NCBI GenBank assembly: GCA_905250115.1
Contig: CAJNOI010000048.1
Span: forward strand, 520,745 to 584,744
Direction of reading: 5' to 3'
From: Adineta steineri
Lineage: Eukaryota > Rotifera > Eurotatoria > Adinetida > Adinetidae
DNA length: 64,000 bases
The position numbers and the translations under genes are program-made. Shown here piece by piece: positions 38,093 through 49,205 of this stretch. Every line of letters starts with the position of its first letter. Position 1 is the first letter of the stretch. Below the pieces are notes generated by a model, which was not told the DNA's origin, ran no database searches, and saw nothing but the letters and a program-made list of their open reading frames with translations.

Positions 38093-38812
38093 ATGTACAT
38101 ATATACACGAACATCCGCTTTGTGTTTTTATTCTTTATTATTATAATTTATTGATACAGTAACAATAAATTCAAGGCACTTTAGAAATAGAAAAGAACGT
38201 TGGACAAATATAGTTCCTTTCTAAATATTTTATTTGAATTCTAGTTAGAAAAAAAACAAACCAGACCATCTTTATGCAAATCTTCACAACAAATATACAT
38301 ATTTTGGATTGGGATTCGCAACTTTCTAATAATATTAGAACCAGATACGTAGTTCATCGTTTATATGAAATTGAAAATGAATGTCACAACCATGAAATAT
38401 TTGATCATGAGTAGCTGTAATTAATTTGTCTCTGTGGGTGTGCGGTTGAAGGGGTTATAGATATGATATAGACACGTACACCCACACCAAACCCACACTC
38501 TAAAAAATAATTGTGTCCTATAAAAGACGAATGTATTTTCAACACAGCGAGTAAATGATTGATAATCGCAACACAAAATGACAAATTTTAATGTGTATAT
38601 CGAGAAGCAGGACTACAGAAATGCTTTGCTTCGCATGTATTAAAATATGAGTTTACTTTATTATTTGAAATTTAGGCGCTTGTCTCTAAAACCTTATCTT
38701 CATCTATCTGCATCTTTTTTTCATTTAGTACTTTCTATCGTAATTATCCGGATTACAAAACTTGTCAGATAATCTGTTAAATAAATAGAATTTATTTCAA
38801 AAATCAACAAAC
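38093..38812. promoter_or_regulatory. Divergent intergenic region with telomere-like inverted motifs
   Basis: Separates two divergently transcribed unrecognised genes, so should contain both promoters. At 38431-38444 the plus strand reads tctgtgggtgtgcg, and at 38477-38501 it reads acacccacaccaaaccca plus cactc, the opposite orientation. The pair could fold into a hairpin. Both resemble the TGTGGG repeat reported for bdelloid rotifer telomeres. No ORF of note. Confidence 0.45.
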
Positions 38813-39651
38813 ATGTGCGAACAAACACATTTGCCAAACTGTAATTCGTCTAACTATTATATTGAAAATGATGATTGGCGACCAAGTCAAGAAATATTAC
38901 TAACACGTTTTGGACAAATTGAATATTCTGATACGTTTCGTACAATTAATCAAGATTGTAAATTTAATAAATATTTAGGTTTTTCTTCGATTTAATAATT
39001 ATATTAGATGGTTCATTTTATTATCATCCACCTGTATCATCTTGTATACCTGATGTTCTTAGAGAAAAAACACATAGACGACAAGAACGATTTATGAATT
39101 GGCGTGAAGGACAAACTATTCATCGACATGAGCCGAAAAATTTCAGTCCACAATGTGATACACAAACAGTAAAGTAAAAATCTTTTTTTAAGATATATAT
39201 TTATTTATAAACAGGATAGATATATTTAGAATTACACATCGAAAAAAATTGTCTACTTGTGACTTTGATGAACTAGTAAACTATTTTGTTTATTTAATAT
39301 AATTAAAAATATCTTATTAGTTCATACTTTAGATTATTAATTTTCTTGTTAGAGAAATTCAACAACGATTAAAAGATCTTATAGATCCAGATGATGTATA
39401 TCAAAATATTCATTGAATTAAATTTCTTTTTAATTCTATTTTAGTATCATGATGTATTTAATTGTGCTAAAATTCTTATTATAGACTTATTAAGTAAAGA
39501 ACCATCTTTATGTGCTGAAGATGTAATTAATCGAGTTATTGGAATAATGAACACTCCATTTTGTAGTATTAATACTAACTCAAATATAATAACGAATGAA
39601 TGTTATCCAATAACACCACCATCATCTAGTTTTCTTCCATTTTCAAATTAA
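38813..39651 (+). CDS. Unrecognised conserved-looking protein, about 200 aa
   Basis: Four exons: ATG 38813 to about 38979; about 39012-39176; about 39353-39396; 39444 to TAA 39649-39651. Joins keep frame (KYL|DGSFYY; TQTV|KEIQQRLKDLIDPDD; DD|YHDVFNCAKIL). I do not recognise the family. Seen: an N-terminal segment with WRPSQEILLTRFGQIEYSD, a basic middle (REKTHRRQERFMNWREGQ), then helical sequence IQQRLKDLIDPDDYHDVFN and CAKILIIDLLSKEPSLCAED, and a Pro/Ser tail. No signal peptide or membrane segment. The mixed short motifs and small size resemble ciliary/axonemal accessory proteins, but that is only an impression. Confidence 0.65.
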
Positions 39652-40053
39652 ACAACTCACAAGTCTTTGTAATAGTTTAATAATCTGATGTCTTTAAGAT
39701 GTTTATTAAAATCAATATAATTTCTTCATTCGAATCTTTCGAAATATTCTGTATTGCTTATAGATTGTAATATAATTTACTAATAAGGCATAGTAGGAAT
39801 AATATGTGTTGAATTAAAGTCATCATTTTTCATTGCTATGCAGAAATAAAATGTCATCACTTCGAAAAAGAAAAGAAAAGAAACAAACAAACAAAAGAGG
39901 AAAAATTAACAGTTGAAAAAAATGCAATAAACATATACAGACAAAAGTTTATCTTAGTTTTCAATTCTTTTGTACTGTCAAATGAGACGAGAGAAAAAAA
40001 CGATGAGTAGATATGTTTGTTTATTTTTTTTTGGTAAGTTATTGATGGATATA
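39652..40053. other. Convergent 3' region
   Basis: About 400 bp between converging stop codons of the 38813 gene and FAF1. AT-rich, with A/G-rich tract at 39858-39905. No gene seen. Confidence 0.6.
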
Positions 40054-43000
40054 TTACAAAGATTCAAGAATAAGTTGTTCTTGTGGATATAATTTTAACT
40101 GTTCAAATGTTTCTGTAGGATTCAATGTTGTTAACTAAATACACAAAAAACAATGAAATAAAAGATTATGCAAAGAAAATAATCTGTACATCTCGTTTTG
40201 GATAAGTAGTTAAAATTTTGTATTCACCAAACATACGTCCTTCACTTGAAAGATAATCAAATAATACCTAAATGAAACATGAGAAATAAACAACTATATG
40301 ATTCTCATAAAGAACATACTTGAAGATTATCATGAATACGAAAACGTCTTAGAAGTACACCACCATCGTCAGGTAAACGAATTTTTAATCGAGTAATATT
40401 TTTTTCCGTTTCATCTGGTTCATCAGGTAAACGAGCTTTAGATTCTTGTTGTTGTTGCTAGAAATATTCTTTTTAGAGATTATATTCCAAAAATACAAAT
40501 AAATCTTACTAATCGTTGTTGTATTAATCGTTCATTAGCATCTTGTTCTTCTTGTCGTGCTCGTTCTTTAGCTAAATCTGCTTGAAGTGATTGTTCATAT
40601 TCATCTTCTTGTTGTCGTTTAAGATTTTCACGTTTTTCTCTCATTTCTTCTTCATCAACATCACGTAATCGTTGTTGTTCAAATGATTCATGTGATTGAA
40701 TAAGATTCAGTAAAACTTCAGTTGGAGTACTTTTACCTTCGATTATATTGATTAATTCTAATGAACCACGAGAACGTATAACAATAAGTAATAATGGAAA
40801 TCCATCATTTTCCATTGAACCTACACGTTGTGTACATTGATTACCAACACATCGTCGAAGTGCTCCAAATAATCTAAATAAATATTTTATAAATAAAAAT
40901 ATTTTCTTCTATTTATTTATTTTTAAATACTTTGTTCGATTTGCATCAGATGTAACATCCCATGCCCAAAGAACATAATTATTTGCTAAATATTCAATAA
41001 TAGAATCTGTAGTTAACACTTGAGAACAAAATACATTTGCACAAACAGATTGATCATTATGAAGATAAATAGCTAATGGACGTCTCTATAGTAATAGAAA
41101 TTATGAATTCATTTTCTTCTTTTCTACTGAAATATTTACAGTATGTATAGATGAATAGAGTGAATCTTGTATTGCTTGATCTAATGAACCAATATAAAGA
41201 ATTGGACCAGTTGAACCATAACGTGTATGAAAAATATGTGCGAAATGTTCAAGAGCAGCTGTATCATCTGTACAATCATCAGGAACTATAAAATGTATTA
41301 TAATATATTTTAGATTAGATTTTTTCGATTTAAAACTTACTAAGTGGTGTTCGACCTGAAATTCCTTCTGTAGATATTGTTGTTGCAGAATTATTATGTG
41401 ATAAAATAGTAATATCATCATCTTCGATTGTTTCTAAACCATTATCATGCTCAATATCCATTTCTTCATCTTCATTTGGATCTGTACTTATTATTACTTG
41501 CTATTTATAGAATTAAATAATAATTAAAATCAAATAATTTCATTTTGTTTTACTTTTATATCTCGTCTTATTGTGGGTATCTGTTGATTCAATGATGTAT
41601 CTGAATGATGAACAATTAATCGTCCCTGAGGTGTAATTGCTGTTTGATGTAATTCATCCTGAAATACAAGAAAATAATAATAATATAATTTATTCGACTA
41701 GGATATTACCGTATCATTTGCACCTAATAAACCTTGCCAAGTTTGCTGTTTTATTGGTATATGAGCTAAAGTTTCAATCTGCTTTTTAATCTAAATAAGA
41801 AACAAAATATTATTTTTGTTTTCTTAATATTAAATTAAAAACAAACTTCATTTATAGTTGTATTCGATTTCAAAACAAGTTTATATGGTATCATTTGGCC
41901 TGATTTATCTTCACATAGCACCGTTAATGGAAATTCACTTGAACCTTGAGATGATGAAGTTGTATGTTTAAAAATTTGACTAAAACTATATGATAAATAT
42001 ATTTATTTGAATGAAACAAAAATAATTCTTTACTCGGTAGATCCATTTTCTATAGATGAAAGATGAATTATATTTTCTAATGATAAATGAAGATCTTTTA
42101 ATTTCGTCTAAGAAAATCAAAATTCTTATATATAGATAAATATAAAAAAGAAAATTTATACTCGATCATCATAACTTTTCATTGTCCAATTAAGAAAATT
42201 TTGTTTATGAGGTGGAACAGAAAATTTTTCAGATATTTTTACACGTAATTCATCTAGAATAAAAATATATTAAAGAGCACCGAAAAAGAAAACTACAATA
42301 CATACGGACTGTTTGATTATCCGATATGGTTAGTTTTTCTGTTTGATCATGAAAGTTAATTGTGAAATGTAAATCACCAACTAGAAAGAGAAATCAATAC
42401 AAATTAACATTAGAGAAACTATGAGATTAATTAAATCGAGTAAAAACTTTTAAGAAAACAAAGTGAAACATGTCAATGGGTACCATCATGTGGAATATAT
42501 TAAATAGGAATTGATGATTAGATTCGTGAGTGATTCCGTCAAATAAATTTCGATAAAGTTTTGTCAGCTGGTTCGATTTGAGGGTATATACGTTTTATTG
42601 TTATGTATAGAAAATATTATTTTGATATTTTTTTCTTCCCTCTTGTACGTATTACTTATATAGAGGCATGTGGCATATACTTATTCTGTTGTTGTTGTTT
42701 CGTATTATTTTGTTCGTTTTTTATTGAAACTATTCGTTTTCATTCTATATGTCGTGGCTAGTCAGTTTCCGAATAAACTACTAACCTAAGAATGGCATGC
42801 TTAATAGAGCAACAACAGTCAATGCAGGATGTTAAAACCAAAACAGAGTTAAGGAATTGTAGTCTTCAATTTTTGCTCTGACGTATATATACGTCGATAA
42901 CAGTTAAGGGGTTAATATATATATATATGACGAAAATAGAAACAGAAAAATTGATATGTATGTGGCGTATAGTATTTCACATATATTATCTCAGATCTAC

Positions 43001-43521
43001 ATACTACGTAGATACATTGCAATTTATAAATAGCAGATAGGAAATTTTCTAACCTGATGTATTTTCTGCTGTAGGATGTGTTCCTATTGCTATTCTCTGA
43101 TTTCCAGGTATAGTTTTAATAATTCTTGGTTGATCTGTATCATCAAATTCATTTGAATCTGATTGACGTTTATTATTACTAATATTTTGATTCGTTGTAT
43201 TGTTTACTATCGATGACGTACTATAATTCGTTGTATGTTGAACTGGTACTGTTGATTCATTATCATTTATACCTCCAATTCCTTCATGTACTGCTTGAAT
43301 AGCATCCTATTAATTTAATATACATAGTCAAGTAAAAATAAAAAATGAATTTATTTACCATTAAACTCCATTCATGTTGTTGTAGAATAGCAATACATTC
43401 TTCTACATTTTCTAAACCCGTACAATCCTAATAAAAAGATAGATTGAATAAGATATTTTTTCAAAATTTTAATATTTACTTGAAAATCAGATAATATTTG
43501 CTCACGTGATTCGTTACTCAT
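40054..43521 (-). CDS. FAF1: FAF1, p97/VCP cofactor (UBA-UBL-UBL-UAS-UBX)
   Basis: ATG at 43521-43519 (MSNESREQILSDFQDCTGLE), TAA at 40056-40054. FAF1 links ubiquitinated clients to the p97/VCP segregase. Domains in order: UBA (CTGLENVEECIAILQQHEW), a disordered stretch, two ubiquitin-like domains encoded at about 42390-41600 (second with IPIKQQTWQGLLG), an acidic linker, the UAS thioredoxin-like domain (TGPILYIGSLDQAIQDSLY, then VFCSQVLTTDSIIEYLANNY and VLWAWDVTSD), a long charged helix (RENLKRQQEDEYEQSLQADL), and a C-terminal UBX (TRLKIRLPDDGGVLLRRF). The first intron, about 42390-43050, is the longest. It is the last of three closely packed minus-strand genes: a splice acceptor (TTTATTCTAG) lies 15 bp before the ATG and the upstream gene ends 137 bp away. 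Confidence 0.95.
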
Positions 43522-43658
43522 ATTAAAGAATAAAATCTAGAATAAAATGGAATTTATTAGTAATTTAAAAAACAAAACAACTAATTAGATTATTTGTAAA
43601 AAATAAGTATCTATAGATATCACAGGTATATATCACCATTTGAATTGAGTAAAATGAA

Positions 43659-45252
43659 TTATTGAGGAAATTTTGGTGATGGATGTTCAACAGTTGGTGT
43701 TGGTTCCTCCTCCTCATCATCATCCGTATAACTAGGATCCAGATTTAATTGTCCGAGCATATTGTTCAAAATTCTAGGATTAGTTGAAAAATAATTATCA
43801 TTTTGATTTCGTCGCAATGGTAAATAATGAGATGAATGTCTATCAAGATCCATTACGGAAAACATTGATGTTGATGGTCCAAACATATTACCATTATTAT
43901 GTCTTGGATGAAAATTTTTATTTTGCATTCGAGATAGATCAATGCTAAGAAGGTCTTCCTTTTGTTTCTATAAAATAAAATATTTACTTTTTCAATAAAT
44001 TAGTTTTATTTTGAAAAAAATTTACTTTGGCTCTTTCAAATTCTTCTTCATTAATTTCAAATTGATCTTTAAATTGTATTAAACGTCCAAGAAATTCATC
44101 CATAACCGGTCTATTATTTGAACCCATGATGAAATAATTAAATTTATAATCACCAGTTCTATCACGTTGAACACCAATCAATAATGGATATTGTTCAGTT
44201 GAATATGTGCCGATATTTTTTTCCGTAAATGCCTTTTTATACATTTCATTCAACCTTTCAAAAATCAAAGAACGAAAATCTTATAAAACTAGTTCAAATT
44301 CAAGAGTTATTGATTATCTTGTCGATTCATCTATATTTATAAAATCAGAGGTGATAACATCCTAATCGAAGCCAATTGAGATAATAATCAAATAGAAAAA
44401 TATTCAAAAATAAGATTTGTTTTTGTTACAAATAGACACAGTTGATTATCATTATTATATTACTAGCGAGCGTACTACAGATCGATAACTAATCATATCA
44501 GAGTCATAATCTTCGCTGCAGGGGTTTTCTCTCCTTATCAATAAATATCTTCTTACATTTCTCCGTTTGATTGAAATGTAACATCCCATGCCCAAACAAC
44601 ATAATTATTCAAGAAAAACTCAACGATTTTATCATGACATAATAATTGTTTACAAAATACATTTGAATAAAGACTTTTATCATTATTCACATAGATAAGA
44701 AGTGGTCGACGCTAAAATTCATAAAAAGAAAACAAAATTATTTCAAATATCGTAAATAATTCTTTTACTTCTTTAACATCTTTCGAATTAAATGCTTCTT
44801 TTAAAGCATCTTGAAGTGTACCACTAAAAAATATTGGACATGAACTATATCGACGATTGAGACATAATGATAAATGTTCAATAGCAACAATTTCATCTTT
44901 ACATCCTTCAGGAACTATTAAATAATAAAAAACGAATAGAAATATATGTATGTATGCACCATATTTATCTTACTTAAGTGATCCTCAAATTCAGATGGTA
45001 CATCCATAAGTTCATTAAAAAATTCATCGTCTGTAGTAACACTATTTTTATCATCATTATCGAAACTGTCATCTTGTTCAATATCCGATTCAGTCTTAAA
45101 TGAGTATATTTTAATTATATAAGACTCTTATTTTCTTATATTACCAGTTTGTCTTCGTCATTTTTTTTCTAGAAAATTCACAAAAATAATAAATATAATA
45201 TATATAAATAAAAACCTACTGTTTCCTCTATGTTATTTTCTTTATCTGTCAT
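43659..45252 (-). CDS. UAS-domain-only paralogue of FAF1
   Basis: ATG at 45252-45250 (MTDKENNIEET), stop at 43661-43659; seven or so exons, including one intron of about 270 bp (44270-44547). The short acidic N-terminus (ESDIEQDDSFDNDDKN) leads straight to a UAS domain: EGCKDEIVAIEHLSLCLNRR, CPIFFSGTLQDALKEAFN, VFCKQLLCHDKIVEFFLNNY, VVWAWDVTFQSN, then EQYPLLIGVQRDR. These align block by block with the neighbouring FAF1 (VFCSQVL..., VLWAWDVT...). UBA, both UBL domains and the UBX domain are missing; the C-terminus is a disordered Asn/Pro/acidic tail (DDDEEEEPTPTVEHPSPKF). Without UBX it should not bind p97 directly. Tandem position and similarity indicate an old local duplication followed by domain loss. 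Confidence 0.85.
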
Positions 45253-45414
45253 TTTTTGTTTGTTTTATCTAGAAAAAAAAAGAGCTGACTTATTACAAGA
45301 CAGTTGCGTTTCGTTTTTTTGTTAAGGAATTCTATCAATGTATGAAAAAAAAAATGAAGAAAAGTAAATCAACATTTTAAAAAATAATAACAATAATACA
45401 TAAATATTCTGTTC

Positions 45415-46180
45415 TTATTCAAAGACTACCACAAGTTCTTCTTTATGAATTATCTTAATTTCTTCAATTAATAATCGGGATAATTCTCCAGCTGTATGTG
45501 CAACAAAATGACATATATCAGAAGATATTGGTCGTCCCGAAAGTAATGATGGAAGATTATTTAAGCCTACATCTGGTAATAAAGATAGTTTTGCTGATGA
45601 AAATGATTTATTTAAAATTTGTTTTAAATGATCATTTTGGTTATTAAATCCATTTATATTTGAATTTGTTGACATAATACCAGTTCTAGCATTACCAACA
45701 TCAATTAATTTCGATAACATACCTTCAACAATAAATGCCATTTTGGATTCCGCTGTTTCATTTGTTGAAACTTCTAGGAAAAGAAGAAAAACACTAAATT
45801 AATTATTTTTTAGAAAAATTATTATTATTTTACTGGCTGTTGTATCAGTTCTTGACTCATTGATTGAAGGTAATGGTGTAGGAAATGGTGCATATGATGA
45901 TGATTCACCATTTAATTGCGAATTCGAATTACTCGATGTGACTGGACGGTGATTATGATTGCTTGATGATTTCTTCAGTAGCCTATTGAAATTAAAAACA
46001 AAATTGTTATTACACAAGAAGGTGTAACCAGTCAAAATAAATGACTCACGGTGCTCGAGGATCGTCTTCAGATAAAGATACTGAACGTTGGGAGTTACTT
46101 ATACCGTTATAATCACCAGTATGACCATTCGTATGTGAAACATCTTCATTTTTCAAACACCACGAACATATATTACCCAT
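45415..46180 (-). CDS. LAMTOR1: LAMTOR1 (p18), Ragulator scaffold and lysosome anchor
   Basis: Three exons; ATG at 46180-46178, TAA at 45417-45415. LAMTOR1 tethers Ragulator and Rag GTPases to lysosomes for mTORC1 activation. The start is decided by the acylation signal: MGNICSWC has the Gly2 for myristoylation and Cys5/Cys8 for palmitoylation; starting at the upstream in-frame codons would bury it. Joins PRAP|LLKK and TTAK|VSTNETAE keep frame. Family features: ...SKMAFIVEGMLSKLIDVGNA matches the central helix; LPSLLSGRPISSDICHFVA and the ending KEELVVVFE match the conserved C-terminus KEELVV-x-F. The protein is roughly 200 aa versus about 160 in vertebrates, the extra length being Ser/Asn-rich linker. 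First gene of a tight three-gene cluster. Confidence 0.9.
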
Positions 46181-46857
46181 CGTTCTTTTTTTCTTGAAAT
46201 ATAATAAAAATAAGAAGATTATAGACAAATTCGATTATCATAAAAAAAACAGCTGTGATAATAGTGATAAAACTAATATTTCGTATGGCTAATATTTCCG
46301 CGTGATAGGATTAACATAACCAATAGATGTCACTAGATATCGAATAGGATTTCTATAGATTAATTAATAATTTACGAAGAAAATCATAAATTGCGTATAC
46401 GTAAAATCAATCCTTTTTATTTTTTTGACAAGAAAATACTTGTTTAATGAACATCTCATCTATAAACACTTAATATATATAAATAATAATTTATGATAAA
46501 AATGGAAATGACTTGGATAGATTATAAATAGAGATGAATAATTAGAAAGATATATGAAGCTAAATTCAAAAGTCAATTATATTCTTTAGAAGAAAAAAAG
46601 AATATTAATAACCACTGCATATCATGAACATTATTAATATCTTTAAATACTTTACCATGTACTCTATTCTTGTTTTTCAAAAGTTTAAAAATATAGTTCA
46701 TATTTCAATAGGAAAAAATAGCAGATATTTATATTTTCATAATAAATAAGTTAATCAGTAAATACACGCATTCTCTCTACTTATTTATTTATATATTAAA
46801 AAGACAAATTGATATTATACGGATTAAAATGTCAACTTTTATTTATTTATAGTCATT
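46181..46857. other. Non-coding interval
   Basis: About 680 bp upstream of LAMTOR1 on the same strand. AT-rich; no gene, tRNA or repeat seen. It should contain the promoter of the LAMTOR1 cluster. Confidence 0.55.
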
Positions 46858-47022
46858 CTAATCTTGTTTGGCTGGTTGAGTTGATGTTGAAGTTTCTGTT
46901 TTATCTTTTGAACATTTACATCGTTCATCAACAGGAACACCTTCTAATGCTGTTTCAATATGTTGACCACAGCCTGCCCATGTTGGTTTTCCACACTGAG
47001 TACAATCAACTTTCTTACACAT
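46858..47022 (-). CDS. 54-aa Cys-rich CxxCGKPTWAGCG protein
   Basis: Single exon, ATG at 47022-47020, TAG at 46860-46858. The protein has the compact pattern C-T-Q-C-G-K-P-T-W-A-G-C-G-Q-H, then ALEGVPVDERCKC and a short Lys/Thr/Ser tail. Six Cys (2, 7, 10, 18, 35, 37) and one His form a likely zinc site. This signature (CxxCxKPTWxGCGxH then GVP...RCxC) is one I know from small uncharacterised proteins widespread in fungi and bacteria. Its function is not established. Sequence AACCTTTAG about 14-22 bp before the ATG could be a splice acceptor. Too short for ordinary ORF cut-offs, but strongly supported by the motif. Confidence 0.8.
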   Translation of the reverse strand: MCKKVDCTQCGKPTWAGCGQHIETALEGVPVDERCKCSKDKTETSTSTQPAKQD

Positions 47023-47721
47023 TTTTAAATGCAATCTAAAGGTTTCAAAGAAGAAGAAAAAAATGTGTTTTATGGCATTGTATTCGATAAAAAAAAATGT
47101 GCTATTTATCTACGACGTTATTTGAAGAGGGTAGAAAGCACAACAACATGTCGACACCCCTTTTTTTTCCTTCTGTTGATAAGAAGAGTATAGGAATCGA
47201 GAATTTAGACGTATGCCAAGAGAAAAATGCAATTAGGCAGAAGGAAAAAGAAAAGTCGTCTGCCCTTGTAATATGAATGACGGCATAATACATTTCAAGA
47301 TTATATTTCGCAAAATTATAGAATAGAATAGAATAGAAATGTATTTCTTATATATTTTTTTCTTCTTAATTTGAAATAGAGAATGATAATCATGCATAAA
47401 TAGAAAGAAAAAGATTTATTCTACTTTCAAATTATGAAAAGAAGCATTTAACCGATAGAAAATTGATTAAGTCATTCATATTTTCCAACAAAACAAGAAA
47501 AAAAGAAATATCATGCTTTCAATTATATACCATATCCGATTTTATAATCTTTCATAAATTTGTTTATATATGATTTTCAAAAAGCATTGTTTAATATTTA
47601 TTTGGTTTGTTTTTTTTTATCTTCACAATATAAATCAAAATTAATATATCGAACAATTAAAAAAAAATATTTAATTGAATGAGAAAAAAATATGGTACAT
47701 AATAATATAATCAATATTTGT
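47023..47721. other. Non-coding interval
   Basis: About 700 bp between two minus-strand genes. A run gaatagaatagaatagaaat occurs at 47319-47340 (about three 5-6 bp copies). Otherwise AT-rich without genes. Confidence 0.55.
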
Positions 47722-48701
47722 TCAAGACCAATCAAGATCTGGTATATCAGCAAATGAGAAATCTTTATCACCTTTCCAGGCCCAATACGCAATACGTAAA
47801 TGATAAAATCCAGGTAGAAAAACTAATGTCCCAATAAGAATCAACGGCCATGTACGATCGCTATACTATAAAACAAAAAAGAATAATTAAATTATAATGA
47901 AATATTTCAAGAACAAACTTGTGTTTCAATACGACCAGTTAACATCAGTGCACCTAATGTTATCATCACTGAACCAATAAGAAACAGAGCAATAGCCAAT
48001 ACTATAGCATGAATAGGTATTTTAGTTGGTGTTTCTTTAAACTACAAAAACAAAAATTTCAATTGTATGTTATTATTTAAGATTAATTAACAATAATTTA
48101 CTTGTAAATCAGTATATTGTTTTTCTTCTGGAAATCGATAATATGGTGGTAGTTTATCATCATCTTTTCTCGATTTAAAGATATGTCTAAAATAATGATA
48201 GACATAAACATATGATTCATCTAATACTTATGTGTTATTAATTATTAGAATAATTAACTGTAACCCGAATTGAGTAGAAAAAAAACAAGCATCGATTTAA
48301 TTCTAATGAATAGATATATAATCAATACAATACTTTTACCTCTTAAAACGATATATTGATGTACTTTAAAGTTATATATATAGCTTGGAATATAATTATC
48401 AATAAGCAATATATTAATCTTACCTTATCGGACTTCGAAAACGCTAAAAGAAAGACAAAAGAAATGTTTAATTATACAGAGAATGGAGAGTTAATTGAAT
48501 ACTTTTGAAAAGGTAAAATTGACGTTTTTTTATCAATAAATCAAGTGATATATCAAAAATGATATGTTTAGTTGAACTAATTATAAATCTTACCGTTCGT
48601 TTATTTTCAATATTTACAGCTAATCCATTAGGTTTTTTTTCTTCTAATTCAATATTTGCTGGTGAAACTGTTTCTGTTGTTGTTGTTGTGGTTGTCTCCA
48701 T
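47722..48701 (-). CDS. TMEM230: TMEM230 (vesicle membrane protein)
   Basis: Five exons; ATG at 48701-48699 ([14 protein letters not shown]), TGA at 47724-47722. TMEM230 is a two-pass protein of endosomal and synaptic vesicles. The conserved core reads [39 protein letters not shown], then [20 protein letters not shown] and [19 protein letters not shown], matching the family's [25 protein letters not shown] and DIPDFD motifs. The N-terminal extension (about 60 residues) is hydrophilic and variable. The METT start is preferred because an upstream ATG in the 5' leader is followed directly by TAA; a splice acceptor TTTTGTTTTAG lies some 60 bp upstream. Confidence 0.93.
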
Positions 48702-49205
48702 ATTGACAATTACTAGAATATTTATCGTATTTACATTCACGTAGAAGATATAGATATATATCTAAAACAAAATTAAAATTGAAATTTTTCTTTGTATAGA
48801 AAAAGAAAAACAAAAATGATTCATTCTTCGGATTTTTAAAAACAGAAAAAAAAAGAAACTACTGCACACACAATAATAGAAGAAGGATTAAAAAAGCATC
48901 GAAGCGGAACAAAAAAAGAGAGAGAGAGAATAAAAAGAAGTTGTGTGTTACCACATCACAACTAAGAAATACATATATATTTGTTTGACTAGGAAACATA
49001 AACGAAATCGAGCACAACACCACAAACAAAACAAAGAAATTTGTTTCTCGGAAACACACAACAAATATCTGACATTGAAGGGAGAAGAGGGTATGCAAAG
49101 CAAGAGAAGAAAAAAAAAACAAACGTTTTTATTTTATATATATATATGAATGAGAAAGAGCAGAAATGACTTATTGAATATTGCCAAGTGACTTAAATTA
49201 AAGTT
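48702..49205. other. Non-coding interval TMEM230-RAS
   Basis: About 500 bp, A-rich on the plus strand with a gagagagaga run at 48920-48929. No gene seen; open frames here are compositional. Confidence 0.55.

Noticed and set aside
46181-46228. Upstream Met for LAMTOR1 giving a hydrophobic leader
   Set aside because: It would mask the Gly2 myristoylation signal that defines the protein; the sequence lies beyond a poly-Lys stretch typical of non-coding A runs.
48702-48740. N-terminal extension of TMEM230 from 48740
   Set aside because: It begins with GTG, not ATG; the ATG in that leader is followed immediately by TAA.
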